Shown piece after piece: positions 24,820-35,513 of a stretch of 64,000 nucleotides of DNA (positions are counted from its first letter, which is position 1; each line of letters starts with the position of its first letter). This DNA is from Purshia tridentata. Its lineage: Eukaryota; Streptophyta; Magnoliopsida; Rosales; Rosaceae. Both the position numbers and the translations under genes were made by a program. Under the pieces are notes generated by a model. The model searched no databases. It was not told where the DNA came from and saw nothing but the letters and a program-made list of their open reading frames with translations. Location: NCBI GenBank assembly GCA_003254885.1, contig QANT01008329.1:1-64000 (forward strand). The letters are read 5' to 3'.

Positions 24820-27790
24820 TTCATGACTGGTTCGTTAAGGGTATGGTGGGGAGGGCTAAAACTGGAAACAAGCCGTTGAATGGAAAATGTTAAGTTAGAG
24901 GGACATTATAGGAAAATGGAGAGTCTTTTAAATTTTCATTTTGGTCCCTCTACTTTTGTATAAATATCACTTGTTATCTGTCTCGTCAGTGCTTAGAAGA
25001 TCAACTTGTAGATGATTAAAAGAGATTATAATTCCATGGATATTATTTGTTACCAACTTACCATATATATCTGTCTCTTTTAGTATATTAATTGGTCAGT
25101 GGTACCCAACTTATCCTTACATGAACCACTTGATTAACATTCTTACCATAAATCAATTAATTTGAATGCTAATGAATAATGGCTATTGCAGAATAACACA
25201 CAAACCCCCATAATCCTTCAAAAGGAGTGTTCTGTAATTTGGGCAATTACCAGTTTTGTCCTTAAAGGTTGTGAGGTACATTATTTTGACCTTTAACATT
25301 GGCGTGCATTCCACGCGGGTACGGCTTTTGGTGGAAAGTAAAGGAAAGACGCTTTAAGTTCTGGGCTACAGATGCTAACATGCGCCATGCCCTGCAGTGC
25401 GCTTCTTCTAATAATAAATAGTAAATGCTTCTTTTTTGGGTCAAGTTTATGAAAAATGCTTAACCTGTACAGAGTAAAGAGTGCAGAGTACAATGTACGT
25501 AACCGACCACAGTTGCAACTTGGTAAACATTGGATTCCGTGGGTTTGTTTGTTTCTAGTTCCCACGGGTGAGTTCCTGCATTAATTCCACTTGCTGCTTT
25601 CGCGCGTGCGGTCACGCTCTGGCTGATTTATATTTCTTTTCGATTTCAAAGAGAAATAAAAAAAAGGACAAAAAAAGAAAACATAATATTCTATTGATTT
25701 GTGAGAGTTGATAAACGAAAGCTATTAATAGTAATACGAGATATAATAAATATTATTTTTTTGTCAAATAATATCTTTATATGTTGATTAAATACCACAT
25801 CAAATAATTATAAATCGATTATATTTAATAATTTTTCATAAAACAGTACCGAAGTCGATTTTACATGGACCGTGGGCATTGGGTGATAAAAGTAAAGATA
25901 CAGTGCGACAAATAATTTTTTTAGGGACCGGGTGGGACCGCAGAGGAGCGTCCTCGATACGATAGGATTGGTGGGGTCCAGCAGACAGTGAGATACTGAC
26001 GAGGCAATGCGTTGTCTGCCATGGGCAACGCATATATAGATGCTATATAATAATAGTTGAGTCTTGATATGATGATATATATGGTGTGGACCAGGTGGTG
26101 ATGTGCATGGGCCATGGATGTATATATTGAAAAGGACAGGTGTCATAGTCATGCCATGATTTAATTTGCATGACTTCTCGGGGCCCGCAATATAATTGCA
26201 GCTTCGGAACAACGACATTCTGGCAATTTATTATGAACGTCTTCGCATTATAATTCTTTATTTTTTAGATATTTTTTTAATTTTATTTTAAAAAGTTAAA
26301 TAACACTGTTTTAATAAATAATTATAAATTTACGGTTTATATTAATAGTTAGAAAGTAAATGGTACGGTACCATAATAAACTTGGAAAATAGACGAATTG
26401 CCAATCGAATTGATCTTTACTTGCTTTGCTTATTTTTTTTTGGCCATGTATTCAATATCAATACTTATATTTATAAGACATACTTGTTGTAATAGTGGTT
26501 GTATCATTGTATGGCAAAAACCAAGAAGGAGGATATTTACTATTTGGTGTTCTGGATCTACCAGACTTGGTGTATGAAAAGTGTTGGTCTCTTTATTTAT
26601 ACCATGAGTTAATTTCATTGCATAAGCCAATAATTTAATATCTATTAGCTTAAGAGGAATTAGTCACTCTACCAATTTGTCTGCGAAACCCAAAACTCTA
26701 TAATTTGTTTGTGTGAGATAAATTCACATTCACACACTTTCAACACTATAATTATCTTGTTATAAACAAATTATAAATATTAAATTCCAAACTCTAAATA
26801 TTTTTGTTTCAAGAAATATACCGACAGTACTTTGATTGGCCTCATACGTGTATAGTTGGGAACCCCAAAATAAAACTTGTAATACTTGGCAGTTGAGTGC
26901 ATTATTTGGTTTGGATAGGTAGACATTTGTAAGTAACATGTGGTCTCCAAGGAGGTATATATCTGCCTTAGGAATTAAATTATGGTGGAATGAAGGTGGT
27001 GTGCTGTTGCTTTCATAGAAATTAAGGCAGTTCTAGAAGTTATAGAAGTTTTAATTTGAATTTCTCCCATGAATTATTCATATTCAATTCATTTTGGATT
27101 AGTGATTGAAGCTGACAGGTTGATTAGTTAGTGCTCACTTAAGAAAATAGACCGATCGAGTAGACTTAAGATCGTGGCAAATCCATTAATCATTATCTTC
27201 TAGCAGCGTCTGTATTTAGCATTCTTCAGCTTTCCCAACTTTAAAATTTAATCAACTATCTTTAATTATAAGATTAGTTAATGATGTATTGCATTAAGGA
27301 ACCTTTTCCATAATTATTCCAACTTTGAAAATTCATTGATAAAAGTATGCAGGTCAAGCTCAACCTGTACTCATACTAATTGGAATTTTGTGAAGTGGAT
27401 GGTTTCCCAACTTTCCCTTTTGATTCTAACTTAATTAACCCGCTCTCCAATAATATGCTGTGTCAACTCCCAAAATCCTGTTCTTATCTCTCAAGTTTCT
27501 TTCACATGTTTGTGATATTTATGTCATTATTATTGTGACTAATATAAGATCTTGCATAGTAATTTATGAATTTAGATTCTCTACTAATCTCTTGTGTACT
27601 AATTTCATACTAATTAGTTAAATTTATGTGTTTTATTGCGTAAACTCATTTTTAAAATCGTTTATTTAATAACAACTATATGACCAAATATTTTTTGAAT
27701 GAGTTGATTATTTGCATGTATAATATTTAAAAGATGATTAAAAAATAAAAAATTCTGATTATAAACCTACACAGAAAAACAATGTAATTT
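24820..27790. other. Spacer, no gene seen
   Basis: This starts with the 3' UTR of the short acidic-protein gene. Beyond about 25200 it is AT-rich with a few short minus-strand frames (for example 25808-26218) that carry no motif, splice context or plausible start. No repeat structure was recognised here. Confidence 0.5.
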
Positions 27791-27976
27791 TTAGGGTAAA
27801 TTTTTTTAAACCCCCTAACTACTAACAAACTTTTCTTAAGCCCCCACCCATCTAAGAACTCTCCCAAAACCCCCTAAAACTTATAATACCTTTTTAGCCC
27901 TTCTGACGCACTCTGATGCGCGCTGACGCGCTCTAACGCAAACTGACACGTGGCCTGATACGGACTGACGCGCGCC

Positions 27977-28011
27977 CAGTGTAACTGTATTTTTAAAATA
28001 CAGTTACACTG
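27977..28011. repeat. Perfect 17 bp palindrome at the inner end of the left arm
   Basis: CAGTGTAACTGTATTTT and its exact reverse complement are separated by a single T. The palindrome marks the point where the GTGTAACTG motif changes orientation to CAGTTACAC. Confidence 0.85.
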
Positions 28012-28291
28012 AACAAACAGTTACACCTTGACTAAAAAAACAGTTACACTGAAATTGAAACTGAATTTTAGAAATACAATTACATTTAAAAATAACTACA
28101 AATAATTATACTATTAATTTTTTAAAAAGAAAAAAAAACTTGTAGGCCCATAAAAAATTAAAAAAGCAGTTACATTTTAATTAAAAAAACAGTTACACAT
28201 TCACTAAAAAATAGCTACACCTTCATTAAACAAACAGTTACACCTTCACTAAATAAACAGTTACACTTTCACTGAAAATACAGTTACACTG
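28001..28291 (+). repeat. Minisatellite of CAGTTACAC-type units
   Basis: Recurring units start at 28001, 28018, 28041, 28077 (CAATTACAT), 28167, 28190, 28213 (AGCTACAC), 28235, 28258 and 28281. In the right half the spacing is a regular 22-23 bp with a consensus near CAGTTACACCTTCACTAAA. The left half is more diverged. Confidence 0.75.
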
Positions 28292-28619
28292 GATGCGCAT
28301 TAGAACACGTCAAAGAGAGCATCAAAGCGCGTCAGAACATTTTAGAACGCGTCAGAAGGGTAAAAAAGATATTACAATTTTTATGAAATTTTGAAAGAGT
28401 TTCTAAATGGGTGAACGTTTAAACAAATTTTTTAGGAGGTTAGGAGTTTAAAGTTATGAACTAAAATAAAAAACATAAATAAAAAATGGTATTTCTGAAA
28501 TTAAAAAAATACAAATAAAATTTTATTAAAATTAAAAACAAATAAAAAGGGTACAATTGGAATTCTCAAAAAAAAAGTCAACTTTATATGGTTATAAGTT
28601 GACTAGGAGGTTTGGTAAA

Positions 28620-28916
28620 TGTTAAAGTGTATAATTTGGGAGAGTTTAATTTTGGGTGGAGGTTATGAGAGAATCAATCTCTAACTAGGGGGTTTATAAA
28701 TATTTGCATTAATAAAAATAAAAAAGTAGAACCTGCCCAAAAGGATATAATTGGAATATAATAAATATTAAAAGGGGGCTGGCTTTGAAAAGGGGGGTTT
28801 TGAGAGAGTTTAAATGAAAACTAAGGGGTTTTGGGATAGTTTAATATAAGGTGGGGGTTTAGAAATATTGTAGCTCTAATTAGCGGGTTATGGGGCATTT
28901 ACATTAATTTTTATTG
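28620..28916. mobile_element. Two further copies of the right terminal segment, in tandem
   Basis: Two stretches, about 28638-28715 and 28750-28916, each carry a GGGAGAGTTTAA or GAGAGAGTTTAA word followed by GGTGGAGG or GGTGGGGG and then a GGGGGTTT or GCGGGTTATGGGG word. These are in the same orientation as the right arm of the element at 27794-28453. They end in similar ATTTGCATTAAT and ATTTACATTAAT sequences. They look like partial duplicates or ends of related elements inserted side by side. Confidence 0.5.
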
Positions 28917-30400
28917 GTTAGTATGGGATCAGAGAAGGGATTAGCAGAGAATCTAAGGAATTCGGTCTCTTAATTTATTAGAGTTAAATATTTCATTAAA
29001 AAAATATTTAAATATTTACATGATAACCTTAAAAGTAAAAACTATGTTTGCGAGAAGATATTTTGTTTTTGAAACAGAAAAGTGGGTTTACTGTTTACAT
29101 TGATTGGTTATTAAAATAAATCTGGAAGTGGAACCATACATGCAAAGTTGCAAACAGGCCAATGTGGACTTTTTCATTGGCTTGGCAGACATAAAGAAAT
29201 AAATAATATCCGAAAATGATTGCGTTTTGTTCTTCTCTTTCATACTGAAATCTCAATAGTATAAGGCACTGAGTTGGATTCGGTCAAAATAAGGTTGTCC
29301 AACGAACAGAGCAAAGCAATCGTGACATTTTGATTTTTATTACCATCAAAGTCTTAAAATAAAAGGTTGTATGATTATGTTTGCACAATAATGTATGATA
29401 AATAAAATAGATGATGGGTGAAGCGTGCTATCAATATCATCTGAAATGTCCTACAAAACATTTAATAAACAAGTTTTGCAGATTCCAAATCTCCCACATC
29501 ACACAAAATAATAATGTAAATAATGTGGAGAGAAAGAGAGAGAAAAAGAAAGAGATAGAACCAAAGTACGTGTACGACTGTTTGTTACTTGTTAGTTGGT
29601 GTTAATTAAAATGAATGAATAAATTGGATATCATGTGGGAAGCTTCCTCAAATTAAATACCTACTTTTTATGTCAATTTTGGTTTGCCTTTCTTTCTGGC
29701 ACACCATCTTGAATTGTCTTTTAGCAGCTTTTACATAATTTCAAATGGTGCCCACAGTCCACATAACATTAAAGACAACTCACTCCTTCTCATCACCAAT
29801 GCCTTACCTGCTTATTGCAACTTGCACTTTGATGGCGATGGATGGACCTTCTCCTGTCTATTCTTCTTTCTTCAATTCACAAACACAACTCGATCTACTT
29901 TTAAATATTTTCAATTCAGAACACAACTCAATAATTAATCCTCCCCAAATCTTAATAATATTAGGAGGAATAACATATGTATAATTTTATATGGACAATA
30001 ATTCTTCATCACCAGGCTTTGTCTAAACATGCTTGCTACTTGCGTAAGCTATTCCATTTTTGGGGTCCAGAAGACATCAATTATTTAAAGAAAACAAGTA
30101 AAAATGAAAATTAATAAATATTAGCATACCAAGTAAATTCTCAAATTTGTCTGATAGCTGAGAATTCTTTTTATGCCATAGTAATACTACATGAAGTTAC
30201 AAATTTATTAACAGTATCATTAAAATTTATAGACGTATTATAATTCATGTGAATTAATAATATCACATTAACATAAATACATATTAGCGTACGATTATGG
30301 ATGAAATTTTTCCATATATCCAAGTCCGGTGCTGCTGCCCTTCGTCTTGGGATGGAGGCCTTACTGTAATTGGAAACGTTAGGAGTTGAAGAAGCTTTAT
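28917..30400. other. Spacer upstream of GCD1, no gene seen
   Basis: AT-rich DNA. The frames at 29411, 29684 and 29745 are short, overlapping and without recognisable motifs. Confidence 0.5.
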
Positions 30401-30425
30401 AGCCTGTATTGTAAGTTGGACTTGG

Positions 30426-30509
30426 AGCCCAGACTGGCTTTATAAAACCTGATGGGCTTATAGCATGGCCCAGTTTTCAATTTTAGAGCCCACTCAACCA
30501 AATTGGGCT
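30426..30509. promoter_or_regulatory. Cluster of five site II motifs in the GCD1 promoter
   Basis: AGCCCA (30426), TGGGCT (30453), GGCCCA (30467), AGCCCA (30487) and TGGGCT (30504) fall within 85 bp, ending about 110 bp before the start codon. Dense site II elements are known from plant promoters of nuclear genes for mitochondrial and ribosomal proteins and are bound by TCP factors. The function here is inferred. Confidence 0.55.
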
Positions 30510-30619
30510 TTCGTTCCCGTTCGCCGTCGTCTTCCTCTGTCTCTCAGTCTCTGTTAGAATAGGGTTTAAGCTTCCATTTTTCTTGGGATTTCTTTGATGT
30601 TCACTGACTTCCAAAAGCT

Positions 30620-32133
30620 ATGCAAACCCTTAAGCAGATAGCAACAAAGACTCAATTCCAGAGACTCTCGTCCACAATAACCAAACCCCATTTCATTTCC
30701 AGCACCAATCGCAAACCCTTCTCAACCACTTCCAACCCCAACTCAAAGAAAGGCGAGGACGACTGGAACGACGCGTGGGAGACCGCGTGGCTCCCACCTG
30801 ACCTCTCCGCAGAGACCAGAGCTCCATGGGAGACCGACGTGAACTTCCCGTCCTCAGAGTCCAGCATAGTGCTTTCTTCCGACGCCGACCCCGAGACCAA
30901 GGCGTTCGTGGAGGACATGAATGAGAATTGGAACGAGAGACGCAAACCGACAGAGGAAAAGCAGCAGCAGCAGCAGAGTGAAAATGGGTCATCGTCGCTT
31001 TATAGCTTGGAGACTATGAAGAAGGACTATAGGATGAAGAAGCAGAGGATTCATGCTGGGCTTTGGATGAAGGAGATTGAGAAGCAAGAGGAGGCTAAAT
31101 TGGCTGATTCTAGTTCCTTCGGCGGTGGGGATGATATCGAGCGCTTGCTCGATAGCTGCTCCGAGTATGTTATCTTAATCTTTTTCTTTGTTTACGCATA
31201 TCAATATATGGACGCCATCTGTTTGTGTATTCATTTGCGTAGTGTTGTATTTGTTATGAAATATGAATGCCCTGTTGTCCAATTTGATATGTTGCACATG
31301 TAAAGTACATGTACATACTAGTTGTTTCATTTGTTAAAAGTCCAAATTGATTGTTTTCATTAAGTTTTTGGAGGCTGCTTGTCAATTTACTTGTTGGGTG
31401 TGTACTTCTACTACTTGAATACAGCATTTTTGACTCTGCCAACAACGATATGGAAAACTTAAAGGTCCCAAGTGCTTCCGATTTCAAAAACAAACCTGAT
31501 GGTTGGGAAACAACATCCAAGGCTCAAGATGGAAATATTTGGGAGATGACACAAAGAGAAGAAGATATTCTTCTGCAAGAATTTGAGCGTCGAATTGCAT
31601 ACAATAAATTTCAGGTTTGTAAATACACTCACTCGTAAATTCATTTTACACAGCATTTTCTGCGTGTAACCATAATATAAATGAAGGCCGCAATCCATAG
31701 CAGTAACCCCCAATTTCACATTGATTGTATAAAATCTATTTCAAATCTTAGACAAATTGGTTTCATGCAGGTCTGTAGTTTTAATGTAGGCACCAAACCC
31801 GTAGTTATATATAAAATTTTGATTTGTTCTTTTATTATTTACATCTCAATCTTATTACCAACTTCATCTTCTTTTTATTGTCCTCTGTCTTACCGTTGGT
31901 TATATGCTCGCATTGGCATGCAGATTGCTAGTTTTATCAAGACTCACATATTCAGCCGGAGGAGACCAATTGATGGGTGGAAATACATGATAGAGGAGCT
32001 GGGGCCAAATGCTAGGAAAGGGAAGGGTTCTGTTAATCGGTTACCTAGTCTATCTGATGCATCAACCCAACCCTATAAGGAGGAGAAGACTCCAATTAGC
32101 AGCAACAGTCTTTCCCCCTTTAAGGAAAGGTAG
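30620..32133 (+). CDS. GCD1: GAMETE CELL DEFECTIVE 1-like mitochondrial protein
   Basis: Three exons (30620-31164, 31425-31614, 31924-32133) join in frame to 314 residues. Exon 1 ends in GA and exon 2 supplies C, giving SCSDIFDSANN. Residues 1 to about 42 are rich in Ser, Thr, Lys and Arg with almost no acids, as in a mitochondrial presequence. The acidic, Trp-rich segment follows (DDWNDAWETAWLPPDL), then a poly-Gln run (QQQQQ), a charged helix (MKKDYRMKKQRIHAGLWMKE), and the conserved C-terminal block EEDILLQEFERRIAYNKFQ joined to IASFIKTHIFSRRRPIDGW. I match this to GCD1 (At5g62270), a plant mitochondrial protein needed for gamete and early embryo development. Its biochemical role is not clear from the sequence. 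Confidence 0.78.
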
Positions 32134-33196
32134 TTTGGTTTTGGACTACTTTCCTATATTCCCTTTGTGCCTAGAGATTTCAGATATTGGGTAATGGCCT
32201 TCTTTTGTTTTGAGTTATCAGCGTTGAAAATATTCATTGCTACTGTATCACTTGCTGCAAGTTTGGAGCTCTGGCTTTCTCAATGTATGATAGTACCATC
32301 CAGTAGGTAACTGAAAGTGCAATTAATGTATTTGAAAGAATGTGTACATATTTCCTTTAAACCTTCAGTTCCAACTTTTGAATGGCATCTGTAGTTCTAT
32401 TTTTCAGTTTTGAGTATTATGATATAAGGCCTTCAACCAAGTAAGGGTTTTTGTCTTCTCCCTCTCTCATATTACTCCTGCGCCATTATTTTGTACTAGG
32501 AAGAAAACAGAAGCCATCTACAGCAACAGAGGTGGTGTTCATGATAACCTTGTTTATTCATTTGCTAAAAAGAACTTATGTGAGGAACATGTGGTGTGAT
32601 TCATAAGGTCATTTTTTCCTCAATATTTATGAAACTTTCTAATAGATAAAGTAATAATTCTGAGAATTCTACTGTCCTGAATGTGTATATACGTATTCAC
32701 TTACTATGCAATTACCGAGATAACCTCGAAGAGTTGACATCTAATGAAGTTGTGGGATTCAGAATATGAAACCGTATGATTATGTTACGGGGGAATTGAG
32801 TCTAACTCAAGTAATGTTATTGGGACTATTTCAACCGATCACCATATGAGACATACACAAGTAAATTTGATTTCTATGAGAAAGAAGGTTCACAAAGTGA
32901 AATTCAATTTATAAGGGAGATAATTTACAAGATGATCAGTTAAGATGGTATATATATAATTTGATTGTACTGAACTTTAGCCATTTATTGATCATTAATT
33001 AGTCTTAATAAATTCACCAAAAAGATAGTGTAACAAGTAACAACTGAGTGGGCTCGAAAAGAATCGTCCTGTTTAGCATGGTCTGTGAAATCTAAAGAGA
33101 AGATTGGCAAACAGCAACGAGCAGGAGAGTTCGGAGGTGGTTGCTCTGCCTCGACTCGAAACAATTGAAACGCTGCTGCTGTGTGCCGCATGGCTG
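32134..33196. other. Spacer between GCD1 and the PPR gene
   Basis: GCD1 3' UTR and the promoter/leader of the PPR gene. Nothing else was recognised. The PPR frame is open back to 33104 but has no ATG before 33197. Confidence 0.5.
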
Positions 33197-34963
33197 ATGA
33201 CATTATTAGCCAACTCACGTCTGGGGCAAAAGCTCAAGATTTGTCCCACACACCACTCTGTGTTCTCAAAAGATCTGAAGCTCATTTCTCTATTAGAATC
33301 CTGCAAAAAAATCTCACAAATCTCTCAAATACATGGCTCTATGGTCAAGACCGGTCTTGACCATGACTCTTTCACCTTGAGCAAGCTTCTAGCCTCCTCC
33401 ATCCGAGACACTGAATATGCGGCCTCCATTTTCAACCGTGTACAGAACCCAAATCTCTTCATGTTCAATACCATGCTCAGAGCCTATTCCATTAGCGATG
33501 AACCAAAACAAGCCTTTCTTATTTTCAATAATTTGAGGGCTCAGAATATCATGCTAGACCAGTTCTCTTTCATCACGACGCTCAAAGCTTGTGCGCGTGA
33601 ATTGGCCATTGGGACCGGCCAAGGGATTCATGGGATTGTTTTGAAGTCTGGGCATGGACTGTTTGTCAATGTAAAGAATACCCTTTTGCGGTTTTACTCT
33701 ATTTCTGGGAAAATTGAGGATGCCCATAAGTTGTTTGATGAGTTTCCTCAAGGAAATGATCTGATTTCATGGAATACTTTGATGGGTGGTTATCTTCATG
33801 CATCTCAGCCTCATGTGATGATAGATTTGTTTAAGCAAATGTGTAGTAGTGGTATTGAAGCTAGTGTAGCTACCGTTTTGAACCTTTCGTCTGCTATTGG
33901 TGATTTAGGAAGTTGCCTTGGAGGAGAGTCTCTTCATGGGTACTGCATCAAGATTGGCTTTTGCTCGGACTTGCATGTGATTACTGCTTTGATTGACATG
34001 TATGCAAAGAATGGAAAAATAGGTTTAGGACGTCGAATTTTTGATGGGGTTGCTGTGAAGGATGTTGTTTTATGGAATTGTTTGGTAGACAAGTATGCAA
34101 AATGTGGCCTGGTAGAAGAAGCAGTAGTTTTGTTACGGCTGATGAAACTTGAAAGAATGAGACCCAATTCATCGACACTGGCAGGATTGCTTTCGGCTTG
34201 TGCTGCCTCTGGGTCTGTAAGTGTAGGGAGTTCCATTAACGATTATGTGGAAGAGGAGGGATTGGTTTTGGATGTGGTTCTTGGAACAGCTCTGGTTGAT
34301 ATGTATGCTAAATGTGGGTTTTTAGAGAAGGCTCTGGACATATTTGAAAGCATCGAAAGCAAAGATGTGAAATCATGGACAACCATGATTTCAGGTTATG
34401 GGGTTCATGGGCAGGCAGTTAATGCCATAAGGCTATTCTACAGGATGGAAGAGGAAGGGTTCCAACCTAATGAAGTCACTTTCTTGGCAGTCTTAAGTGC
34501 TTGTAGCCATGGAGGGCTGGTGACAGAGGGAGTTAGATTGTTTGAGATAATGGTTTGCAAGTATGGGTTGGTGCCAAAGGTTGAACACTACGGTTGTATG
34601 GTAGATCTTTTGGGTCGTGCAGGGTTGTTGGAGGAAGCACATGCATTAATTGAAAACTTGCCCATTAAAGGTGATGTTACTGCATGGCGTGCATTGCTTT
34701 CAGCTTGCAGGGTTTATGGATATGTTACTCTTGGGGAATCTGTAAAGAGAGTGTTGGTGAGTCTAAAGGATGACCATCCCACCAATTCAATGCTACTATC
34801 AAGTACTTATGCGATTGCAGGAAGGTTTCTGGATCATACGAGCATGCAGGAAATGGAGGATGAAAAGATGGCGAGAGAAGTGAAATTTAGGCAATTTCGA
34901 ATGGAAGAAAACCTGATAAAGGAAGCTGGACGCAGCACAATTGAGATTTATAGTCAGGGTTGA
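33197..34963 (+). CDS. Pentatricopeptide repeat protein, PLS class with E-type tail (At1g26900-like)
   Basis: An intronless frame of 588 residues from the first in-frame ATG (MTLLANSRLGQKLKICP). It consists of tandem 31-36 residue PPR motifs of alternating P, L and S type. Examples are NLFMFNTMLRAYSISDEPKQ, DLISWNTLMGGYLHASQPH, VITALIDMYAKNGKIGLGRR, LGTALVDMYAKCGFLEKALD and VKSWTTMISGYGVHGQAVNA. The region after VEHYGCMVDLLGRAGLLEEA is an E-type extension. There is no DYW deaminase domain, so if it acts in C-to-U editing it would need a DYW partner in trans. PLS proteins bind organellar RNA one base per repeat. The N terminus could target mitochondria, as I recall for At1g26900. The C-terminal tail after about residue 540 is diverged. 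Confidence 0.9.
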   Translation: MTLLANSRLGQKLKICPTHHSVFSKDLKLISLLESCKKISQISQIHGSMVKTGLDHDSFTLSKLLASSIRDTEYAASIFNRVQNPNLFMFNTMLRAYSISDEPKQAFLIFNNLRAQNIMLDQFSFITTLKACARELAIGTGQGIHGIVLKSGHGLFVNVKNTLLRFYSISGKIEDAHKLFDEFPQGNDLISWNTLMGGYLHASQPHVMIDLFKQMCSSGIEASVATVLNLSSAIGDLGSCLGGESLHGYCIKIGFCSDLHVITALIDMYAKNGKIGLGRRIFDGVAVKDVVLWNCLVDKYAKCGLVEEAVVLLRLMKLERMRPNSSTLAGLLSACAASGSVSVGSSINDYVEEEGLVLDVVLGTALVDMYAKCGFLEKALDIFESIESKDVKSWTTMISGYGVHGQAVNAIRLFYRMEEEGFQPNEVTFLAVLSACSHGGLVTEGVRLFEIMVCKYGLVPKVEHYGCMVDLLGRAGLLEEAHALIENLPIKGDVTAWRALLSACRVYGYVTLGESVKRVLVSLKDDHPTNSMLLSSTYAIAGRFLDHTSMQEMEDEKMAREVKFRQFRMEENLIKEAGRSTIEIYSQG

Positions 34964-35513
34964 CAAAAATAAAGACTGGCAGTGTCACAGCAAGTGACCC
35001 GGTATATTTTCTTCTTTTTTTCGCATATCAGGCAACGCTTGATGTGCTAACTTTGAGTTCGAGTTAGTACATCAATCGTCTTCATGTGTGTGTTTTACTT
35101 TGTTTCCATCAATAACAGTCGGAGCACCAAAAAAGAAACGCCTCCAAAAGAACATGAAAAATGAGATCCAGTTCAAAAACATGATTTTTGTTAATTAGTA
35201 TTAGGACAATTTACCAAAAAGAAAAGGAAAAAAAAAAAAACACAGACGGAAAATTCAACACCAACCTCAACACCAACTGCAGTATCTATTCCTCAAAAAT
35301 GTCTCTTTCATCTTATAGATTTTTTTTCCCAATTTGTGAAAAATATATCCTTCCTACAGCTTTGACATTCTAATATCTCAGTCTACCTGCGAATTTTGAC
35401 TCCAGATCCTTTGATCAAACTCCACCGAATGATTTAGGGGTTAAAAATTTACACATTCCAGTGGAGAGGAAGAGTATTCATATGAGCCCTGCTTCTGGAG
35501 AGCTAACAGCATA
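34964..35513. other. Convergent 3' spacer between PPR and PRAF genes
   Basis: 550 bp shared by the 3' ends of two convergent genes. It is AT-rich with an A-run at 35228-35240. No gene was seen. Confidence 0.6.

Larger units (their letters stand above)
27794..28453. mobile_element. Fold-back DNA element with long terminal inverted repeats and internal minisatellite
   Basis: The left arm (about 27800-28000) has the words AAACCCCCTAAC, CACCCATCTAAGAACTCT, CCCTTCTGACGC and CCAGTGTAACTGTATTTT in that order. The reverse complement of the right arm (about 28281-28453) has AAACTCCTAACC, CACCCATTTAGAAACTCT, CCCTTCTGACGC and CCAGTGTAACTGTATTTT in the same order. Inside the left arm is a run of 10-nt-spaced TGACGCGC-like words. 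Between the arms are about ten variants of CAGTTACAC. There is no open reading frame. Long imperfect inverted arms without coding capacity suggest a Mutator-like or fold-back non-autonomous element. Target duplications were not established. Confidence 0.6.

Noticed and set aside
25808-26218. Minus-strand frame of 136 residues with three overlapping frames
   Set aside because: No domain, no plausible start context, Cys/His-rich random composition, and no splice partners nearby.
33104-33196. N-terminal extension of the PPR protein
   Set aside because: The frame is open but begins with TTG and has no ATG before 33197.
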